Origin: Opitutales bacterium
GTDB taxonomy: Bacteria > Verrucomicrobiota > Verrucomicrobiia > Opitutales > UBA953
NCBI GenBank assembly: GCA_017531845.1
Contig: JAFXKI010000007.1
Coordinates: 62,001 to 126,000 of the forward strand
Direction: 5' to 3'
Length of the DNA stretch: 64,000 nt
The notes below the pieces were generated by a model. It ran no database searches and was not told the origin of the DNA. It saw nothing but the letters and a program-made list of their open reading frames with translations. The position numbers and the translations under genes are program-made. Of the stretch, positions 53,156-63,310 are shown piece by piece; position 1 is the first letter of the stretch; each line of letters starts with the position of its first letter.

Positions 53156-54121
53156 ATGGAATACGCGCTTTGCGGCAACAGCGGGCTCTTTCTCCCGAAA
53201 ATTTCACTGGGACTTTGGCACAATTTCGGCGGAGTCGATGATTTTTCCCGCGCGGAAAAAATTGTGTGCACCGCCTTCGATTGCGGCATTACGCATTTTG
53301 ACCTCGCGAACAATTACGGACCGCCACCCGGCTCCGCCGAAGAAAATTTCGGGAAAATGCTAAAGACGGTTCTTGCCGGACATCGCGACGAAATTGTCGT
53401 CTCCTCCAAAGCCGGACACCGAATGTGGAACGGTCCTTACGGCGACGGCACTTCCCGGAAAAGCATGATTGCAAGTTGCGACCAAAGCCTGAGACGCACC
53501 GGGCTGGAATATTTCGACATTTTTTACGCACATCGCTACGACGGGATCACGCCTGCGGAAGAAACGGCGCAAGCTCTTGCCGATTTGGTAAAATCAGGAA
53601 AAGCACTTTACGCGGGCATTTCAAAATTTCCGCCGGAAATCGCCGAAAAAACCTTTTCTTATCTGCGTTCCCGCGATGTTCCCTGCCTCGTTGTTCAGGA
53701 TCGCTACAGCCTTTTTGAACGCGCGCCGGAAAAAGAAAAACTCTCGCTCGCGCAAGCTCAGGGCGCAGGCTTCATCGCGTTTTCCCCGTTAGCGCAAGGT
53801 TTGCTCACCGACAAATATTTAAACGGGATTCCGGAAAATTCCCGCGCAGCGAATCCGAACGGATTTTTGCAACGCAATCAGGTTACCGAAGAAAAAATCA
53901 CGGCGGCAAAACAGCTTAACGCTCTTGCGCGGGAACGCGGGCAAAGCCTCGCACAAATGGCAATTTCGTGGTTGCTGAAAAATCCGCAGGTAACGAGCGT
54001 TCTCGTCGGCGCGTCTTCGGAAAAACAACTTCTCGAAAATCTTGCCTCTACGAAAAATACGAATTTTTCCGCAGAAGAACTCGCAGCGATTGACGCTATC
54101 GCTCCCGCGCCAAGCGTTTAA
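53156..54121 (+). CDS. Aldo/keto reductase (YghZ-like)
   Basis: 321 residues of the aldo/keto reductase barrel. The FDLANNYGPPPGSAEENFG segment contains the catalytic Asp and Tyr; the Lys is in VSSKAGHRMWNGPYG and the His in the AHRYDG strand. The N-terminal sequence and these segments fit the L-glyceraldehyde 3-phosphate reductase (YghZ) group. It begins five bases after ruvA's stop. I start at ATG 53156. Confidence 0.88.
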   Translation: MEYALCGNSGLFLPKISLGLWHNFGGVDDFSRAEKIVCTAFDCGITHFDLANNYGPPPGSAEENFGKMLKTVLAGHRDEIVVSSKAGHRMWNGPYGDGTSRKSMIASCDQSLRRTGLEYFDIFYAHRYDGITPAEETAQALADLVKSGKALYAGISKFPPEIAEKTFSYLRSRDVPCLVVQDRYSLFERAPEKEKLSLAQAQGAGFIAFSPLAQGLLTDKYLNGIPENSRAANPNGFLQRNQVTEEKITAAKQLNALARERGQSLAQMAISWLLKNPQVTSVLVGASSEKQLLENLASTKNTNFSAEELAAIDAIAPAPSV

Positions 54122-54153
54122 AAACCGGCGAAGCCGCCGCACACATCACAAAA

Positions 54154-54933
54154 TCACTCGACAACGATACGGAAGATTCCGGCGTTGAGCCGAAGCCTCG
54201 AAACAATTTTTGAGGCGTTTTCGATAATCGCCTTATCCCGCTCCGTGTTGCCGCACGAACGAATCGTCATCACATTCGGTTTTCCGAAGCCGGACGCGAT
54301 CCCGCAAAAATACTCGGCGGGAACAGGAAGCATGGATGGCGAATCATTTTCTACCCCCTCCATGATTCCGGAAAAAACGGTTTTTCCCGTATTCGCCTCC
54401 TCGATACGGATTTTTGTTTTTATCGCCACCGGAGACATTTCCTCCGTGCAATCCGGAGCAACGGAAAAGCCGCGCGAGATCGGCCACGCATCTGCCCCCA
54501 AAGCGTCTTCCGCCGTCGGCAAAATCTGCTCTTTCTCGAGGTGTATCACCTTCGTTGCATCATACAGAGCAAGAATTTCTCCGAACGGCAAAAACGAAGT
54601 TTCCCGCAAATCCAATTCTTTCGGTTTTTTCCCGTTTTCAAAATTTAACGCCGTCGGCAAAAAAAGCGGTTCCGAATCCTGGAAAATACCCGCCTCCGAA
54701 ACTCTTTCCGCAACGGCAAGAGATGATACTTTCGCGGGAACGACATCCGCCGGAGCGAACGTAAATCCCGGAGAAAAAACGACGAATGCCAAAATAGCCC
54801 AAAGGACGATACAGCCCACCGCCGCCTTCGTCATCGCCGGCAGCTCTTTGCGGTAAAATCTGTAAATCGTTGCAGAAACTTTCACGATGAAAAGGTTCTT
54901 CCATCGCACGAAATTTGTCGATTGAAAAAACAC
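54154..54933 (-). CDS. Exported or membrane-anchored protein of unknown function
   Basis: 259 residues with one hydrophobic segment at about 35-55 ('AVGCIVLWAILAFVVF'), so the N terminus is either a long anchor or the true start is later (GTG at 54885 or ATG at 54834). The rest is beta-rich and unlike families I know. It is divergent from recC with only 23 bp between assumed starts. A later start would leave room for promoters. Confidence 0.5.
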   Translation of the reverse strand: MFFQSTNFVRWKNLFIVKVSATIYRFYRKELPAMTKAAVGCIVLWAILAFVVFSPGFTFAPADVVPAKVSSLAVAERVSEAGIFQDSEPLFLPTALNFENGKKPKELDLRETSFLPFGEILALYDATKVIHLEKEQILPTAEDALGADAWPISRGFSVAPDCTEEMSPVAIKTKIRIEEANTGKTVFSGIMEGVENDSPSMLPVPAEYFCGIASGFGKPNVMTIRSCGNTERDKAIIENASKIVSRLRLNAGIFRIVVE

Positions 54934-54956
54934 CGCGTTCCCGCAAAAATTTTTCC

Positions 54957-57900
54957 ATGCCTACCGGTTTCCGCCTCATTCCCGCGCATTCCGTCTCCAC
55001 GCTTGCGAAAGCACTCGCCGCGCAAATTTCCCGCCGCGAGAACCCGTTGCGCCCGGAAACCGTCCTCGTCATGAATTACGCCCAACGCGTTTGGCTTCAG
55101 CATTTTCTTGCGGAGACCCTCGGAATCTGTGCCAACCTACGATTCATCTCTCCGGAGTCTTTTTTGCAAAACCTCGTCGCCGCCCCGGACTCCCGGATTT
55201 TTGAGCGCAATACGCTCGCTTGGAGAATCTTTGAAACATTAAAAAGAACGCACAAGCCCGAAGCGGGAACGCCGGAAAATCTCCGTTTTTTTTCCGGAGA
55301 AAAAAGCGACGAAGACATTCTTCTCCTCTCCCATAATCTCGGCGACCTCTTTTGGCGCTACCAAAGCTTTCGCCCGAAAATGATTGTCGACTGGACGCGC
55401 AACGCCTCTCCGCCGCGACAGAGCGAGCCCGATTTTCTCTTTGAGTTTAATCGACAGAAAAATCTCTGGAACGAGCTTCGCTTCGGGAACGCCACCCCGC
55501 CGGCAAAGGCTTGGATGCACCTGCTTCAGTCAAATATTCCGCCGGAGAAAATCCCGCCGCGCATTTTCGCGTTCGCCCCTTCCGCGCTCCCGCGCCTTCA
55601 CGTCGAACTCCTCGAAAAACTCGCAGAATCCTCTGAGGTTTTTCTTTACTACCACCATCTTTCCCACGATTTGTGGACAGAAACCACAGAAAAGAAAAAA
55701 CTCCTCCGGCAACAATTCAGAAAACCGGTTTCCGAAACCTCCGACTGCGCGTTCCCGCCGGAAGAAGGAAATGAACTGCTCGCCGCCTGGGGAAAAGCCG
55801 CCCGCCCGCTTGCCGCGCATTTTATCGATTCCGGGCTTCTTGATGCCGATTCCTCCGTGGATCAACCGCCCGAACGCGATTCCCTTTTACACGCAATTCA
55901 GCGGGAAATCCGAGATAACTCCGCCGCCCCCGCACCTTACGTTCCCGCGAAAAACGACCGCTCCTTCCGCATCCTCGCCGCGCCGTCCCCGATTCGGGAA
56001 ATGGAAATTCTGCGCGACGAACTTCTGCTCCGATTTGCGGAAAATCCTGAACTGAAACCGAGAGAAATTCTCGTCATGTTCCCGGATCTCACAAGCTATA
56101 TTCCGTTTATTCGCGCGGCATTTGAAAATTCAAATCTCCCTTTCTCCCTCGCAGACCGTTCCGGAATAGAAATGTTCCCCGTCGCCTCGGCATTTTTGGA
56201 AGTCCTGCGCGTCGCCTCCGGAGAATTCCGTCTTGATGAAATCCTTTCGCTTCTCGACCGGGAAGCGATTTGCTCCGCTCTCGAAATCAATGAAGACGAG
56301 GCGGACGCTTTGCGAAAAATTCTTTCCGAAGCCGGAATCCGCTGGGGACGCGATGCCAAAAGCCGCCGCCAAGGCGTTTTTGAAAACTCCGTCCCCACGG
56401 AATCCATGCGCATACACGCCGACCGCTTTGCCCGAAATAACTCTTGGGAGTTCGGGCTTCGCCGCCTTGCACTCGGATACTTCTTCGGAAGCGAAAACGG
56501 AACTGAAACGGAAGATTTTTCCGGTATTTCCCCCGTTCCCGGATTGACGGAAGCCGCACCGACCATCCTCGGGAGACTGATGAAACTTCTGAATATTCTC
56601 TCCGCGTTAAACCGTGCGTTCACCTCCAAGGAAACACAAAGCGTTCCCGCCTGGTGCGACTTCCTGAAATCTCTTTTGGCAGATGAACTTTTCCGCGTCG
56701 ATCCCGACGGTGCCGCCCTCCTGAGAAACGCCCTCAGCACCGTAAAATCCGACGCAGAAAACAGTGCAGACGCCGGCATCCCCGCAAACTGCACGCTCGC
56801 CGCGCTCTGCATCGCGCTAAACCGCCACGACTGGATCGGCTCCCGAAAAAGCGGCGGAATGCTTCGGGGAAAAATCACTTTTTGCCGCATGCAACCGCTA
56901 CGCAACATTCCGGCAAAAATTATCTGTATCGCCGGACTAAACGACGGAGCGTTCCCGCGTCCGTCTGACAAAAGCTCGCTCGATCTTACCGCATTCCCCG
57001 CCGCCAATTTCCCCGGAGAAGCCACGCAGTGGGATCGCTCCAAACGCGATGACGACTGCTTGCTCTTTCTCGAAAATATTCTCGCTGCCGAAAAAGAACT
57101 CCTGCTCTCCTATGTCGGAAGAAACGCCAACGACGGACAATCCTCCCCGCCCTGCGTTCCGCTCGCCAAGCTTCGCGATTTCGCATTAAGAATTGTATCC
57201 GAAAAAAACGATACAGTCGGAGCTCCGGTTTTTGAAACACTCCATCGGCTTCACGGGTTTTCCCCGGAATATTTTTCCGAAAATGAAACGTTTCCCGGAA
57301 AATATTTCTCCTTCTCGCGAAGTGATTACACCGCACTCTGTGAAGAAAACGCAGAGAAACCACGCGAGCTTCCGCATTTCAAATTAACAAGCGTTCCCGA
57401 AAAAATTTCCGCAAACGATCTTATAGCGTTTCTGAAATCGCCCGCAGATTTTATTTGCCGAAAAATCCTTGGTATCGAATCCGTATATACAAACGAGATT
57501 CTCTCCTCAGAAGATCCTTCAGCTGTCGCCTCCGCACTTGATGTCGCACGATTTCATCGTTCCTTCGTCGAAAAAAATCTAGAATTGCGCACTTCGGGCG
57601 ACGCATCGGATCCGATAAGCGCGGACGCTGCGTTGAAAAACTTTCACGCGAAAGAAATTTCTTCCGGCAGAAGTTCCGCACTTTTCGAAGGGGAAAAATT
57701 TGAAGAAGCACTCGCGGGAAAAATAAAAGATTTTGATGCCATTGAACAAAGCCTGCCGGGCAAACTTTTCCGCGTTCCCGCGGAATCCGGCTCCGCCGTA
57801 GTTCAAGCGGAAAAATCACGTCTGCCCGCCGGTTTTTCCGGGCTTTGCACGGAATTCGAATTCCGGAATCTTTTTTGTGATTCCTCCGGCACGATGTTTC

Positions 57901-58340
57901 TTCCGCTTTTCGGTCGTAAAAATTTCGATTGGCGTTGCGCCGCCGAATGCTTTGTCTCCGCACTATTGCTTTCTGCCGCGTTCCCGCAAACACCGTTTCG
58001 CGTAATTTACTTTGCATACGATCAAAAAAAGGCGTCCCTCATCACGGAAAACTCTCTGAAAAATTGCAATTTTTCCCTGCAGGATTTACTCGCGTTTTTC
58101 GCAAATAATCTCGCCGTGCCACCTTTGCTTTTTGAAAAACTGCCGCTCGTTAATCCGGAAAAAACATCAGAGGACGATTTTGTCCGAGCCGCTCAGTGCG
58201 AATGGAAAAAAAGCGAGCACGACACCGTCGAAATTTTTATTTTCGGTGAAAACGCAGAAATCACGCATGAAGCCGACTTGCGTAGCATCGCGTTCCCGCT
58301 CGTTAAAACCGTTTGTAGCGCTTTCGAAAAGACGGAGTAG
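54957..58340 (+). CDS. recC: Exodeoxyribonuclease V gamma subunit (RecC)
   Basis: 1127 residues, typical for RecC. The N-terminal segment 'MNYAQRVWLQHFLAETLGI' and the conserved RecC marker APSPIREMEILRDELLLRF are visible; the middle and C-terminal parts carry the inactive helicase and nuclease folds, so no Walker A is expected. RecBCD processes double-strand ends and recognises Chi sites via RecC. RecB and RecD are not in the window. I start at ATG 54957, before the conserved region; a TTG at 54915 is the alternative. Confidence 0.85.
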   Translation: MPTGFRLIPAHSVSTLAKALAAQISRRENPLRPETVLVMNYAQRVWLQHFLAETLGICANLRFISPESFLQNLVAAPDSRIFERNTLAWRIFETLKRTHKPEAGTPENLRFFSGEKSDEDILLLSHNLGDLFWRYQSFRPKMIVDWTRNASPPRQSEPDFLFEFNRQKNLWNELRFGNATPPAKAWMHLLQSNIPPEKIPPRIFAFAPSALPRLHVELLEKLAESSEVFLYYHHLSHDLWTETTEKKKLLRQQFRKPVSETSDCAFPPEEGNELLAAWGKAARPLAAHFIDSGLLDADSSVDQPPERDSLLHAIQREIRDNSAAPAPYVPAKNDRSFRILAAPSPIREMEILRDELLLRFAENPELKPREILVMFPDLTSYIPFIRAAFENSNLPFSLADRSGIEMFPVASAFLEVLRVASGEFRLDEILSLLDREAICSALEINEDEADALRKILSEAGIRWGRDAKSRRQGVFENSVPTESMRIHADRFARNNSWEFGLRRLALGYFFGSENGTETEDFSGISPVPGLTEAAPTILGRLMKLLNILSALNRAFTSKETQSVPAWCDFLKSLLADELFRVDPDGAALLRNALSTVKSDAENSADAGIPANCTLAALCIALNRHDWIGSRKSGGMLRGKITFCRMQPLRNIPAKIICIAGLNDGAFPRPSDKSSLDLTAFPAANFPGEATQWDRSKRDDDCLLFLENILAAEKELLLSYVGRNANDGQSSPPCVPLAKLRDFALRIVSEKNDTVGAPVFETLHRLHGFSPEYFSENETFPGKYFSFSRSDYTALCEENAEKPRELPHFKLTSVPEKISANDLIAFLKSPADFICRKILGIESVYTNEILSSEDPSAVASALDVARFHRSFVEKNLELRTSGDASDPISADAALKNFHAKEISSGRSSALFEGEKFEEALAGKIKDFDAIEQSLPGKLFRVPAESGSAVVQAEKSRLPAGFSGLCTEFEFRNLFCDSSGTMFLPLFGRKNFDWRCAAECFVSALLLSAAFPQTPFRVIYFAYDQKKASLITENSLKNCNFSLQDLLAFFANNLAVPPLLFEKLPLVNPEKTSEDDFVRAAQCEWKKSEHDTVEIFIFGENAEITHEADLRSIAFPLVKTVCSAFEKTE

Positions 58341-58426
58341 AAGAACGCGCGTTCCCGTTCCGTGCCGAAAACATAAATTTATGTTTTCAACGACGGGGAC
58401 AGGCGTTAGTTTTTATCGTTTTTATT

Positions 58427-58813
58427 ATGAAAGCTTACATCTTAATGGGTTCGGAGTCCGATATGCCGCACGCGGAAAAAATCGCGGAAGGGCTCAAGGC
58501 GGAAGGCGTGGATTTTGAATATTTCGTGCGTAGCGCGCACAAAGATCCCGTCGGCGTTTATAATTACGTCAAGGCTCATGACGACGAGCCGAAAGTGCTT
58601 TTTATCACGATCGCGGGGCGTTCCAATGCGCTTTCCGGCGTGGTTGCCGCCAATGCGAAAAAGCCGGTGCTCGCTTGCCCGCCGTTTAAAGACAAGCTGG
58701 ATTTTCTCGTCAACATCAACTCAACGTTGCAAATGCCGTCAAAAACGCCGGTGCTTACGGTGTTGGAACCGTCCAACTGTGCTCTTGCCGCCGCACGCAT
58801 TTTGGCTCTCTAA
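58427..58813 (+). CDS. purE: AIR carboxylase, class II (animal-type) PurE
   Basis: 128 residues, shorter than class I PurE (about 160). Class II markers are SAHK (36-39, Lys in place of Arg) and AGRSNALSG (63-71), as in animal PAICS and Treponema denticola PurE. The class II enzyme uses CO2 directly to make CAIR and needs no PurK. The catalytic His is His-38. parA follows 48 bp downstream. The short length is normal for the class. Confidence 0.88.
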   Translation: MKAYILMGSESDMPHAEKIAEGLKAEGVDFEYFVRSAHKDPVGVYNYVKAHDDEPKVLFITIAGRSNALSGVVAANAKKPVLACPPFKDKLDFLVNINSTLQMPSKTPVLTVLEPSNCALAAARILAL

Positions 58814-58861
58814 AAATTTGCGGGAACGCCCAAGCTCCGCTTATCTTCAATTTTCCTCGAA

Positions 58862-59641
<780 letters not shown>

Positions 59642-59656
59642 TCCGGAGCAACCGCG

Positions 59657-60529
59657 ATGCCTGTAGACAAAATTTCCATCGGACTTATTCAGCTTACGGC
59701 GGCGGAAACGCCCGCCGAAAATCTCCGCAAGACGATTCCGCAAATCGAGGCTGCCGCCGCGCAAGGCGCAAAAATCATCGGCTTGCAGGAAATGTTTACG
59801 ACGAAATATTTCTGCATCGACCAAAACCCGGACCGCTTTGACCTCGCCGAACCGATTCCCGCGGGAACGTCCGTGCAGGAACTTTGCGCGGTTGCGAAGC
59901 GCCTCGGCGTCGTCATCGTCGCCCCGATGTTTGAAGCACGCGGGAACGAAATTTACCACAACACGGCGGCAATTATCGATGCCGACGGCACTTACCTCGG
60001 AAAATACCGCAAAATGCACATTCCGCAGGATCCGTGCTTTGAGGAAAAATTTTACTTCACGCCGGGCGATCTCGGCTTCCGCGCGTGGGAAACCGCCTTC
60101 GGCAAAATCGGAGTCTGCATCTGCTGGGATCAATGGTATCCGGAAGCCGCACGCCTGACCGCGCTCGCGGGAGCGCAAATTCTGTTTTACCCGACGGCAA
60201 TCGGCTGGCTTCCCGAAGAAAAAGCCGAGCTCGGCGCGGCGCAACATTGCGCTTGGGAAACCGTTCAGCGCGGGCATGCCGTTGCCAACGGCTGCTACGT
60301 TGCCGCGACGAATCGCGTCGGCATCGAAGGACGCACGGAATTTTGGGGGCAAAGTTTTGTCGCAAATCCTTACGGCGAAGTCATCGCGCGCGCCTCTGCG
60401 GACAAGGAAGAAATTCTCATCGCCGAATGCGATTTGGCGGTTCAGCGAGAGTTTCGCCGCATTTGGCCGTTTTTCCGCGACCGCCGCATCGACGCCTACG
60501 GCGACATCACGAAACGCCTGCGCGATTAA
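59657..60529 (+). CDS. aguB: N-carbamoylputrescine amidase (nitrilase superfamily)
   Basis: 290 residues with the nitrilase Glu-Lys-Cys triad: Glu-45 (LQEMF), Lys-119 (KYRKMHIP) and Cys-156 (CICWDQWYPEAAR). The DQWYPEAAR and FYFTPGDLG segments are typical of AguB, which yields putrescine from agmatine-derived N-carbamoylputrescine. Agmatine deiminase is not in the window. It is convergent with mrdA. Confidence 0.9.
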   Translation: MPVDKISIGLIQLTAAETPAENLRKTIPQIEAAAAQGAKIIGLQEMFTTKYFCIDQNPDRFDLAEPIPAGTSVQELCAVAKRLGVVIVAPMFEARGNEIYHNTAAIIDADGTYLGKYRKMHIPQDPCFEEKFYFTPGDLGFRAWETAFGKIGVCICWDQWYPEAARLTALAGAQILFYPTAIGWLPEEKAELGAAQHCAWETVQRGHAVANGCYVAATNRVGIEGRTEFWGQSFVANPYGEVIARASADKEEILIAECDLAVQREFRRIWPFFRDRRIDAYGDITKRLRD

Positions 60530-60569
60530 AGCGCAAAAAAAGAGAGAGGACGGTTTTCGGCGTAAGCGT

Positions 60570-62636
60570 TTAGTCGTCCGGCAGATATTCGTCCGGAAGA
60601 AACAGAGAAGATTCCGGCTCGGCGGGAACGTGAACCTCGGTTGTTTCTTTATAGTAAAGCTCTTTCCAGCGTTTCAATACGGCGGCTACGACCGGACCGG
60701 ACGCACTCCCGCCGCCGATATTTTCTCCGGGCAAACCTTCGAGCACAACTGTTACGGCGATTTTCGGATCATGAGCCGGCGCAAATGCCGTAAACCAGGC
60801 AAGCGTCGTTTTCTTGCGCGGATCCCATTGCGCAGAACCCGTTTTCGCCGCAATTTCCAATCCCGGAACTTTTGCTTTTTTTCCGGTTCCGTGGGAGACG
60901 CATTCCGTCATTCCGCGTAAAATTTCCGCATAGGCTTCCGCGGAAATATTTATCGGCTCGCCTCCGTGATTTACACGGGAACGCGCGCGCGCGGGATCGT
61001 GAATAACGGACGGAGTCGTGCGAGTTTCCTTACGCGCAAGCGAAGCCGTCATACACGCGATGTGCATCGGCGAAGTCAAATTAAACCCCTGCCCGATGGC
61101 GGCATTTGTCGTGTCGCCCGCGACCCAGCGTCCCCGCCCGTCATCAAGCTTGTATTTCGGTGTTGCGACAACGAGTTTTCCCAGAACATTGGATTTTGCT
61201 TCCGGCAATTCCAGCGGAACATGTTCACCGAATCCGAAGCGGAATGCTTCTTCGGCAATCGGACCGATTCCGAGGATCAGGGCTGCGTTATAGCAGTAAA
61301 CATTGGAAGAAACACGAATCATCCGCGCGAGGTCGACCGGACCGAACGCCACCAGATCATGCTCCGGCTTGCGCTGGCGATTAACGGTCAGAAACGCGCC
61401 GCAATCAAAAATTTCTTTCGGCGAAATCGGACCTGAAGGACGATTCGCGGCGGCGGAATGCGGAGAAATTTTTGCGATGGTTTCCGTGTCGTTAAATGTT
61501 TTGGAGCGCATCGCGGCGACCGCCGTTATCAGCTTAAAAGTGGATCCCGGCGGATACCTGCCGATGAGTGCCCGGTTCCAAAGCATCCGGTTTTCTTCGA
61601 TGAGTTTGTAATATTCCCGGCTGAATCCGTCGATCCCTTCGTTCGGGTCAAACGCCGGCGCACTTGCGAGCGCAAGAACTTCCCCCGTTTGCACATCAAG
61701 GACGATGGCGGCTCCGGCGCGGGAACGTGATTCCAGCGCGCTTTCCGTTGCTTTTTGCAGTTCCAGATCAAGAGAAGAAATGAACGGCGCGCCTTTTTCC
61801 GGAAGCCGTTCATCCAACTTTTTGTGCAAATAGCCCAAATTATCCACCTGCCAAAGCTGGTAGCCGTCGCGTCCCCGGATTGTTTCATCAAAACGGCGCT
61901 CAATGCCGAAGCTTCCCTGTTTTCCCTCGCGCGACATCACTCGGAGATTTTTTCCGTCGTCGGGTAAATCATCGCGAAATTCCCCGTCATCGCTGACCAA
62001 GCGCCCGAGAAGGTGCGCAGCGAGTTTTCCGTGAGGATACGTGCGCTCGGATTCCACGAAAAGTTGCTCCGGCGCATCGGTCGGATACGCTTCAAGAAAG
62101 CGTGCTTTTTCTTCCGGCGTTAATTTTTTTGCCAAAGTGAACGGAATTGCCCGCTTTTCGTTGAGATGGCGGGAAACCTCCGCCGGATCAAGAACGCGGG
62201 AGCGCCCAAGCACGCGATTTAGCCGGTCGAGGTGCTTCTGAACCACTTTCGTGACCGCGCTCGCGCGCAAACGCGAAACCTCCACCTTCATTTCCGAAAA
62301 CTTTTTCTGCTCGCGGCGAGCCGCACGAATATCCTTTCTGGCTTCAACGGAAAATTCCTCCCTCAGCGAACCCAAATCAATGACAACGGAATAGCGCGGA
62401 CGGCTCGAAACCAGAACGTTCCCGTGACGGTCGAGAATATCGCCGCGCGCCGCCGGCATCGTTACGTAGCGCGAACTTTGGCGTTCGTATTGGTTCAAAT
62501 AATCTTCCCGCTTAAAAATTTGCCGCACCGCCAAGCCGATGAGCAGATACAAAAGAATGATGCCGATAATTCCGCCGACGATGACAACGCGCCGCGGGCT
62601 AATTCCGCTCACGCGGGTATCTCCCAGGCGGCTCAT
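60570..62636 (-). CDS. mrdA: Penicillin-binding protein 2 (elongasome transpeptidase)
   Basis: 688 residues: one N-terminal membrane helix (about 16-40), dimerisation/pedestal domain, then the transpeptidase with SxxK as STFK (365-368), SSN (443-445) and KTG (598-600). The ATG at 62636 overlaps the stop of mreD (ATGA), so translation is coupled; the frame is open 14 codons further upstream but homology does not support that start. It cross-links side-wall peptidoglycan. The C-terminal end is Asp/Pro-rich. Confidence 0.95.
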   Translation of the reverse strand: MSRLGDTRVSGISPRRVVIVGGIIGIILLYLLIGLAVRQIFKREDYLNQYERQSSRYVTMPAARGDILDRHGNVLVSSRPRYSVVIDLGSLREEFSVEARKDIRAARREQKKFSEMKVEVSRLRASAVTKVVQKHLDRLNRVLGRSRVLDPAEVSRHLNEKRAIPFTLAKKLTPEEKARFLEAYPTDAPEQLFVESERTYPHGKLAAHLLGRLVSDDGEFRDDLPDDGKNLRVMSREGKQGSFGIERRFDETIRGRDGYQLWQVDNLGYLHKKLDERLPEKGAPFISSLDLELQKATESALESRSRAGAAIVLDVQTGEVLALASAPAFDPNEGIDGFSREYYKLIEENRMLWNRALIGRYPPGSTFKLITAVAAMRSKTFNDTETIAKISPHSAAANRPSGPISPKEIFDCGAFLTVNRQRKPEHDLVAFGPVDLARMIRVSSNVYCYNAALILGIGPIAEEAFRFGFGEHVPLELPEAKSNVLGKLVVATPKYKLDDGRGRWVAGDTTNAAIGQGFNLTSPMHIACMTASLARKETRTTPSVIHDPARARSRVNHGGEPINISAEAYAEILRGMTECVSHGTGKKAKVPGLEIAAKTGSAQWDPRKKTTLAWFTAFAPAHDPKIAVTVVLEGLPGENIGGGSASGPVVAAVLKRWKELYYKETTEVHVPAEPESSLFLPDEYLPDD

Positions 62637-63310
62637 TTTTCTTCCACCTCCCGTTCTCCGACCAAATCCACACCGCACATCCGATACAAAGAAACGACGG
62701 CGTCAAAAAACCACCAACCCAAAAGCACAATAAAGGCGGAAGAAATAATTGCCGTTGCAAAAAAACCTCCCCAAAAAGCAAGTTTTCCGAGCTCCGTCCA
62801 ACTAATTGCACACGCCCAAAGCAAAAAAATGACAAAATTCAAAATCAACGCCGTTACCAGCCACTGTTTCGGTGAGGACAAGTCGATATACGCGCGTAAA
62901 AAACGCAGCGCGAAAAAGAAGATTACCATCCATGTTGCGCCGAAACCGACGGTCGCGGGAACGTCCGTCGTCATTTCCCCGAATAAAAACATTTCCCTTC
63001 CCGCGTCAAACAAGGCGGACTCCATTTTTTCAAACGGAACCGGAAGGGAAACATCAAACAAGAAACCGCTGATTAAAACAACGACAAGCCCGCGCGGGAA
63101 CGGCATCAGCAGTGCCGGCACGACCACGAGCAAGCCGGGCGCGAAAATACTCAGATTCCACGGAGAAAGCATGTCCGAGATTTCTCCCGACAAAAAAATC
63201 CACAAATACGCAATTGCACAGGCGGGAATCCAATAAAACGCGCTGACGGAAAAAATTTTTTTTATCGTTTCGTTCACCTCGCCTGCCCTTCTTTTATTCT
63301 TCCGCCACAA
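62633..63310 (-). CDS. mreD: Rod shape-determining protein MreD
   Basis: 225 residues with six hydrophobic helices, as in the MreD family, between mreC and mrdA in the standard order. It overlaps mreC by 17 bp if the ATG at 63310 is used; a GTG at about 63277 is also plausible. MreD is a membrane scaffold of the elongasome. No catalytic residue is expected. The assignment rests mainly on hydropathy and position. Confidence 0.85.
   Translation of the reverse strand: MWRKNKRRAGEVNETIKKIFSVSAFYWIPACAIAYLWIFLSGEISDMLSPWNLSIFAPGLLVVVPALLMPFPRGLVVVLISGFLFDVSLPVPFEKMESALFDAGREMFLFGEMTTDVPATVGFGATWMVIFFFALRFLRAYIDLSSPKQWLVTALILNFVIFLLWACAISWTELGKLAFWGGFFATAIISSAFIVLLGWWFFDAVVSLYRMCGVDLVGEREVEEK

Noticed and set aside
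58427-58813. purE as a truncated pseudogene
   Set aside because: Length and motifs fit intact class II PurE.
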